A DNA stretch of 28,893 bases. It comes from Nitrospira sp. ST-bin5. GTDB lineage: Bacteria > Nitrospirota > Nitrospiria > Nitrospirales > Nitrospiraceae. The notes beneath the pieces were generated by a model, which saw only the letters and a program-made list of their open reading frames with translations, had not been told where the DNA came from and did not search any database. The stretch is taken from contig MSXN01000005.1 of the NCBI GenBank assembly GCA_002083555.1, positions 35,172 through 64,064 on the forward strand. The letters are read 5' to 3'. The translations under genes and the position numbers were made by a program. Position 1 is the first letter of the stretch. Every line of letters begins with the position of its first letter. Shown here piece by piece: positions 24,069 to 28,893 of this stretch.

Positions 24069-24152
24069 AGGCCCTTCTTCCAGCCTGTTCATTCCTCTGA
24101 TCACTGAGGAGCAGCTTGAAGGAGACCAGAATTTAAGAGGTAGAGGACCGTC

Positions 24153-25349
24153 ATGGGTTTGGGCGATGGGTTTTATCGGTTAAAGCGACTTCCGCCATAT
24201 GTGTTTGCTCAGGTGCAGAGCCTCAAGTTAGAAGCTCGACAGCGCGGAGAGGATGTCATCGATTTCGGGATGGGCAATCCCGACCAGCCGACGCCGCCTC
24301 ACATCGTCGACAAGCTGATTGAAGCCGCCCGCAAAGGCAAGAACCACCGCTACTCGGCGTCGCGCGGCATCACCAAGCTGCGTCAGGCGATTTGCGGTTG
24401 GTACAAGCGGAATTACAATGTCGAGCTGGATCCCGAAACGGAAGCCATCGTCACGATCGGATCCAAGGAGGGCCTGGCCCATCTTGCGCTGGCGATGATC
24501 GGTCCCGGCGATGTGGTTCTGACCCCGACGCCGACCTATCCTATCCATATGTACAGTTTCATCATTGCCGGGGGCGAGGTGCGCGGAATTGAGCTGCGCC
24601 AGGATAGCGATTTTTTTGAGGACCTGCAGCGCGTCTATCGACAGACGATGCCGCGCCCGAAAATCCTGGTCATCAACTTTCCGCACAATCCCACGACTGC
24701 GGTAGTCGATATTTCATTTTTTAAGAAGATTGTCGCGTTTGCCAAAGAGCACAACGTGATTGTCATTCACGATCTGGCCTATGCCGATCTGGTGTTTGAT
24801 GGCTATAAGGCGCCGAGTTTTCTCCAGGTCCCCGGCGCGAAGGATATCGGCGTCGAGTTCTATACGCTGTCAAAGGCCTACAACATGCCCGGGTGGCGGG
24901 TGGGATTCTGTGTCGGCAATCGAGAAGTGGTCGGAGCCTTGGCGAAGATCAAGAGCTATCTCGACTACGGTATTTTTCAACCGGTCCAGATCGCCAGCGT
25001 GATTGCGTTGAACGGGCCGCAGGACTGCGTCAAAGAGACCGTGTTGCGCTATCAGAAGCGGCGGGATGTGTTGGTGGGCGGCTTGAACCGGATTGGCTGG
25101 CAGGTGACCAAACCGCTGGCGACGATGTTTGTGTGGGCGCAGATTCCACAGGCCTATCGGCACATGGGGTCGTTGGAGTTCTCGAAGTTGTTGCTGCGCG
25201 AGGCGAAGGTGGCGGTCTCTCCCGGCATCGGGTTCGGTGAGGGGGGCGATGAGTATGTGCGGTTTGGGCTGGTCGAGAACGAGCATCGAACCAGACAGGC
25301 GGTTCGGGGGATTAAGAAGGTGTTGAAGCTCGAAGGGTCGGAGGAATGA
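24153..25349 (+). CDS. alaC: Class I/II aminotransferase, AlaC-like (glutamate-pyruvate)
   Basis: This 398-residue PLP enzyme resembles E. coli AlaC throughout, from RLPPYVFAQV and DFGMGNPD at the N-terminus to SPGIGFGEGGD near residue 353. The PLP lysine is K241 in YTLSKAYNMPGWR; the phosphate-binding SKEGLAHL and the HDLAYADL Asp/Tyr are present. AlaC transfers amino groups between glutamate and pyruvate. In this setting, one base-overlap-type ATGA junction from hom, it may instead or also act on an aspartate-family keto acid. LL-diaminopimelate aminotransferase is a related alternative. The ATG at 24153 follows AGAGGA. Confidence 0.87.
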   Translation: MGLGDGFYRLKRLPPYVFAQVQSLKLEARQRGEDVIDFGMGNPDQPTPPHIVDKLIEAARKGKNHRYSASRGITKLRQAICGWYKRNYNVELDPETEAIVTIGSKEGLAHLALAMIGPGDVVLTPTPTYPIHMYSFIIAGGEVRGIELRQDSDFFEDLQRVYRQTMPRPKILVINFPHNPTTAVVDISFFKKIVAFAKEHNVIVIHDLAYADLVFDGYKAPSFLQVPGAKDIGVEFYTLSKAYNMPGWRVGFCVGNREVVGALAKIKSYLDYGIFQPVQIASVIALNGPQDCVKETVLRYQKRRDVLVGGLNRIGWQVTKPLATMFVWAQIPQAYRHMGSLEFSKLLLREAKVAVSPGIGFGEGGDEYVRFGLVENEHRTRQAVRGIKKVLKLEGSEE

Positions 25350-26659
25350 AAACCCGCATCGGTGTCGGCCTGATCGGATTTGGAACCGTCGGAACCGGCG
25401 TCGCGAAAGTCTTGTTCGAGAACGCGGCCTTAATCCGTCGGCGGGTCGGCGTTCCGGTCGAGCTGTTGCGGATCGCCGATCTCGACATCACCCGTGATCG
25501 CGGAGTGGCGGTGCCGCCCGGTGTGCTGACGACGGATGTGAAGCAGGTCCTTGCCGATCCGGCAATCGATATTGTGATCGAACTGGTCGGCGGCTACGAT
25601 TTTGCCAAGCGTGTGATGCTCGACGCGATTGCCGCCGGCAAACATGTGGTCACGGCCAATAAAGCGCTCCTGGCGTTGCACGGAGAAGAAATTTTCGCGG
25701 CGGCGGAGTCGCAGCATGTGGACCTTGGCTTCGAAGCCAGCGTGGGCGGCGGAATTCCGGTCATTCGGGCGCTGATCGAAGGGCTGGCAGCGAATCGTAT
25801 CGAGTCGATCTACGGCATTATCAACGGGACGTCGAATTATATTCTGTCCCGGATGACGCGCGACGGGCACAGTTTCGACGCGGTTCTCAAAGATGCCCAG
25901 CAGGCCGGCTATGCGGAAGCGGATCCCACCTTTGATGTGGCCGGGATTGATTCGGCCCACAAGCTCGCCATTCTGGCCAATCTGGCCTTTGGAACGCCGA
26001 TCAATTTCAAAGAGATCTACACCGAGGGGATTACGAACATAACGGAGCAGGACATCGCGTACGCGAGAGAGTTTGGATATACGATCAAACTCTTGGGGAT
26101 CGCCAAGCTCAATGACGGGGCCGTGGAAGCGCGGGTGCATCCAACCATGGTGCCGTCCGATTCTCCGATTGCCAAAGTCGAGGGAGTCTATAACGCGATC
26201 CATCTCGTCGGTGATGCCGTGGGCGACGTGATCCTCCATGGCCGGGGTGCTGGCTCTATGCCGACCGGCAGTGCGGTGGTGAGCGACGTTATCGCAATCG
26301 GACGCAATCTGTTGAAGGGCGCGTCCGGGCGCGTCCCGCCGGCTTCGTTTCAGCAAGATCAGCGGCGGCCGATCCGTATCAAGCCCATGGAAGAAATCAG
26401 CTCACTCTACTATCTCCGATTTATGGTACTGGATCGACCGGGTGTGTTGGCGCAGATTGCCGGAGAGCTTGGCCGTTGCGAGATCAGCATCTCGTCGATG
26501 CTCCAGCAGGGCCGTCGCGAAGGGCAGACGGTTCCGGTGGTCATCAAGACGCATATGGCGAAGGAGCGGGATGTGCAGAAGGCGATTCGTGAAATCAATC
26601 GCCAGGCCTTTATTTCTGAGCCTGCCACGCTGATCCGCGTGGAAGGGAAGGATGAGTAG
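25346..26659 (+). CDS. hom: Homoserine dehydrogenase
   Basis: Hom reduces aspartate semialdehyde to homoserine, the branch point to threonine and methionine. The 437-residue protein has an N-terminal Rossmann fold (GLIGFGTVGTGV, residues 8-19) and the catalytic core with K106 (VTANKALLA) and K206 (DSAHKLAILAN). A C-terminal ACT domain (about 352-437, LDRPGVLAQIAGELG) usually gives threonine feedback inhibition. It is the monofunctional form with no aspartokinase. The ATG overlaps the alaC stop as ATGA, and the stop is overlapped by the thrC start. Confidence 0.97.
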   Translation: MKTRIGVGLIGFGTVGTGVAKVLFENAALIRRRVGVPVELLRIADLDITRDRGVAVPPGVLTTDVKQVLADPAIDIVIELVGGYDFAKRVMLDAIAAGKHVVTANKALLALHGEEIFAAAESQHVDLGFEASVGGGIPVIRALIEGLAANRIESIYGIINGTSNYILSRMTRDGHSFDAVLKDAQQAGYAEADPTFDVAGIDSAHKLAILANLAFGTPINFKEIYTEGITNITEQDIAYAREFGYTIKLLGIAKLNDGAVEARVHPTMVPSDSPIAKVEGVYNAIHLVGDAVGDVILHGRGAGSMPTGSAVVSDVIAIGRNLLKGASGRVPPASFQQDQRRPIRIKPMEEISSLYYLRFMVLDRPGVLAQIAGELGRCEISISSMLQQGRREGQTVPVVIKTHMAKERDVQKAIREINRQAFISEPATLIRVEGKDE

Positions 26660-27725
26660 TCGGATGGCTCGTTGGCGCGGCATTATTGAGGAGTATCGAA
26701 AGTTTCTTCCGGTGACGGGGGCGACGCCGATCATCAGTTTGGGGGAAGGCAATACGCCGCTCATTCGCGCGGAACGTTTGGCGAAGGCGATTGCCCCGGG
26801 TGTCGACCTCTACTTGAAATTCGAGGGGGCCAATCCCACCGGCTCATTCAAAGACCGCGGGATGACGATGGCGATCTCGAAGGCGGTGGAGCAGGGCGCG
26901 CGCGCGGTCATGTGCGCATCGACCGGCAATACCTCCGCCTCCGCCGCGGCCTACGGGGCCCGCGCCGGGCTAGCTGTCTATGTGTTGATCCCTGCGGGCA
27001 AGATCGCGCTCGGGAAACTGTCGCAAGCTATGATGCATCAGGCGACGGTTATCCAAATCGAAGGCAATTTCGATCAGGCGCTGACGATTGTCAAAGATCT
27101 CTCGGTCGCTCACCATATTGAGCTGGTCAATTCCATCAATCCCTTTCGAATCGAAGGCCAGAAGACGGCCGCCTTTGAAGTCTGCGATCAATTGGGGGAT
27201 GCGCCGCATCTTCATGTGTTGCCGGTCGGGAATGCCGGGAATATTACGGCCTATTGGAAAGGCTATCGTGAGTATCGGGCCGCGAATCAGACGACCAAGT
27301 TGCCGCGCATGATGGGCTTTCAGGCCGCGGGAGCCGCCCCGATGGTCTTGGGTCGGGTGGTGGAAGAACCGCAAACGATTGCCACAGCCATTCGCATCGG
27401 GAATCCGGCAAGCTGGGCCGCGGCGTCGACCGCGGTGGAGGAATCGTCCGGCGCGATCGACCTGGTCACCGATGAAGAAATTCTTCAAGCCTATACGCTG
27501 GTGGCGGCCACGGAGGGTGTGTTTTGCGAGCCGGCTTCTGCCGCGTCCGTCGCAGGGGTGACGAAGCTGGGCCGAGCCGGGAAATTGCGGGAAGGGGAGA
27601 CGGTGGTGTGTACGCTGACCGGACACGGATTGAAAGATGCCGATACGGCGATCAGCGTGTCGAAACCGCCGTTGACTGTCAAGGCGACATCCTCGGATGT
27701 TGCCCGGTTATTAAACGCGCGATGA
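26652..27725 (+). CDS. thrC: Threonine synthase
   Basis: ThrC converts O-phosphohomoserine to threonine with PLP. The 357-residue protein is the shorter fold-type II form. PLP is held by K67 in NPTGSFKDRGM, and the phosphate loop is VGNAGN (about residue 194). ISLGEGNTPL at the N-terminus and a STGNTSASAAAYG block are also present. The start was taken as ATG 26652, overlapping the hom stop by 8 bases; ATG 26664 is an alternative four codons later. Its substrate requires a homoserine kinase. No thrB of the GHMP type is visible; the next gene may substitute. Confidence 0.96.
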   Translation: MSSRMARWRGIIEEYRKFLPVTGATPIISLGEGNTPLIRAERLAKAIAPGVDLYLKFEGANPTGSFKDRGMTMAISKAVEQGARAVMCASTGNTSASAAAYGARAGLAVYVLIPAGKIALGKLSQAMMHQATVIQIEGNFDQALTIVKDLSVAHHIELVNSINPFRIEGQKTAAFEVCDQLGDAPHLHVLPVGNAGNITAYWKGYREYRAANQTTKLPRMMGFQAAGAAPMVLGRVVEEPQTIATAIRIGNPASWAAASTAVEESSGAIDLVTDEEILQAYTLVAATEGVFCEPASAASVAGVTKLGRAGKLREGETVVCTLTGHGLKDADTAISVSKPPLTVKATSSDVARLLNAR

Positions 27726-27738
27726 GGGTCTGATCTCA

Positions 27739-28893
27739 ATGAAGTATCTGATTCTCCATGCTGGCGGGTTAGCGGGTCATGCGCAGGATGCTCTGGGGGG
27801 ACGCACGCCGCTCCAGGCGGCTGCCACGCCTCATCTTGATCGATTGGCACGGATCGGCGAACTCGGGTTGGTCACGATCCCTGCGGAGGGGCATCGCCAT
27901 GGCAGCGGGCTCAATGGGACGGCGATTCTCGGGTACGACCCCAAGAAATACTATCAAGGTCCCGGTCCGCTTGAGGCTGCCAGTCTCGGCGTATCTGTGA
28001 CGGAGCAGGATGTGGTCTATCGTTGTACGATGGTCACGGTGAAGCCGGAAGGCGGAAAAGTCGGCGCCGACATCAAGAAGTTAAGCGCGCATGTCGTACT
28101 CGATGATGCGACGGCCGGCCTCATCGAAACGGAGGAGGCGCGTGAATTGATCGAGGCGATCAATGAGCAGCTCGGCTCTGAATCGATGCAGTTTTACCCC
28201 GGGACGGGCCATCGTCACGTCATGGTGTGGATGAAGGGCAAGCCACGGGCCGTGTGTGTGGATCCGCAGTCAGTGAGAGGCCGTCTGATCGGGGATGCGC
28301 TCCCGACGGGGGACGGCGCCGATATTCTGAGAGAATTGATGGAAACGTCGCATGTCATTCTGCGCGATCATCCCATCAATAAAGAGCGGCTGGCTTCAGG
28401 GAAGAATCCGGCCAATTGTATCTGGCTATGGGGAGAGGGGCGGGCGATTCCATGGCCTAGCTTGACGGAACGATTTCACGTCACCGGTGCGGTTGTGGCC
28501 TCCAGCGACGTCCACCGTGGGGTTGGATTGTGCGCCGGGTTGGACGCGTCGGATTCTCCAGGGCTCGGGGATGAACACTTTAAAGCGATGACGGCAACGG
28601 TCCTTGATGAGTTCGGCAAGAAAGACTTTGTCTACGTCCATGCCTCCTTGTCCGATGAAGTGGTGCATGGCAGCGATGTGAATGCGACGGTGCAGGCCAT
28701 TGAAGAGTTTGACCGGGACCTCGTCGGGCCGATCCTGGACGGGCTCGCAAAGAAAGGCTCGTATCGGTTTCTCGCGCTGTGTGACCATGGCGAGGGGGTG
28801 CAGGGACAGGCGTTTGCGGTGTTTGGGGAGGGCCCCGGCAAGGAGGGGGCGGCCGGCGGTCGTCGGTTTACCGAGACGGATGCGCAAGCCTCC
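27739..28893 (+). CDS. ApgM-superfamily protein, possible homoserine kinase analogue (partial)
   Basis: The frame is open from ATG 27739 to the window end (385 codons visible), 13 bases after thrC. The sequence matches the archaeal-type cofactor-independent phosphoglycerate mutase: LGGRTPLQAAATPHLDRLA, ILGYDPKKYYQGPGPLEAASLG, SDEVVHG and ALCDHGE. ApgM relatives next to hom and thrC have been proposed as homoserine kinases, which fits an operon lacking thrB. The active site looks unusual. Where the family has a metal-binding DG near the N-terminus, this reads LHAGGLAGHA. The nucleophile block reads GSGLNG instead of GSDVAN-like. No histidine follows the DH pair at the spacing expected of the last metal ligand. 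The Ser, Asp-His and D-x-x-x-H elements remain. It may have altered or no mutase activity. Confidence 0.85.
   Translation, partial: MKYLILHAGGLAGHAQDALGGRTPLQAAATPHLDRLARIGELGLVTIPAEGHRHGSGLNGTAILGYDPKKYYQGPGPLEAASLGVSVTEQDVVYRCTMVTVKPEGGKVGADIKKLSAHVVLDDATAGLIETEEARELIEAINEQLGSESMQFYPGTGHRHVMVWMKGKPRAVCVDPQSVRGRLIGDALPTGDGADILRELMETSHVILRDHPINKERLASGKNPANCIWLWGEGRAIPWPSLTERFHVTGAVVASSDVHRGVGLCAGLDASDSPGLGDEHFKAMTATVLDEFGKKDFVYVHASLSDEVVHGSDVNATVQAIEEFDRDLVGPILDGLAKKGSYRFLALCDHGEGVQGQAFAVFGEGPGKEGAAGGRRFTETDAQAS

Overview
The window looks like chromosome of a Nitrospira-type bacterium (phylum Nitrospirota). That is inferred from gene order and protein character, not from a marker gene: it contains no rRNA or tRNA. 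The DNA is GC-rich by eye and densely packed, with many 1-8 base overlaps. I saw no insertion sequence, integrase, CRISPR array or phage gene.

Left part, plus strand (1-11153): a small chagasin-like protein and a class IV aminotransferase come first. A conserved translation and RNA-metabolism cluster follows: rimP-nusA-infB-DUF503-rbfA-truB-rpsO-pnp, then an M16 zinc protease. The order resembles the Bacillus nusA-infB-ylxP-rbfA-truB and rpsO-pnp-mlpA neighbourhoods, but the two small genes usually found between nusA and infB are missing. Two intervals carry RNA structure: a terminator-like hairpin just before rimP, and a set of strong, partly competing hairpins between rpsO and pnp.

Middle (11154-15897): a 339-base AT-rich gap holds a near-consensus sigma70 promoter. 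It leads into two tandem genes for exported proteins of unknown function with strong ribosome binding sites, closed by a strong terminator. A minus-strand envelope group follows: a tiny membrane protein, a 67-residue protein and a Pal-like OmpA lipoprotein joined by ATGA overlaps, then a second lipoprotein and a two-helix membrane protein. A small CxxC/CxxC protein lies upstream of this group.

Minus strand (15898-23862): a NarL-type two-component pair (sensor then regulator in transcription order) with its own candidate promoter, and a pdxJ-nnr-tsaE-lapA-like-mutS run. The short gap between the lapA-like gene and mutS contains a decayed tandem copy of the lapA-like gene's 3' end.

Right part, plus strand (24040-28893): a good promoter drives alaC-hom-thrC and a gene cut by the window end that encodes a member of the cofactor-independent phosphoglycerate mutase (ApgM) superfamily. 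Such proteins beside thrC have been proposed as substitutes for homoserine kinase. This copy appears to have lost two metal ligands, which makes it the most unusual enzyme in the window.
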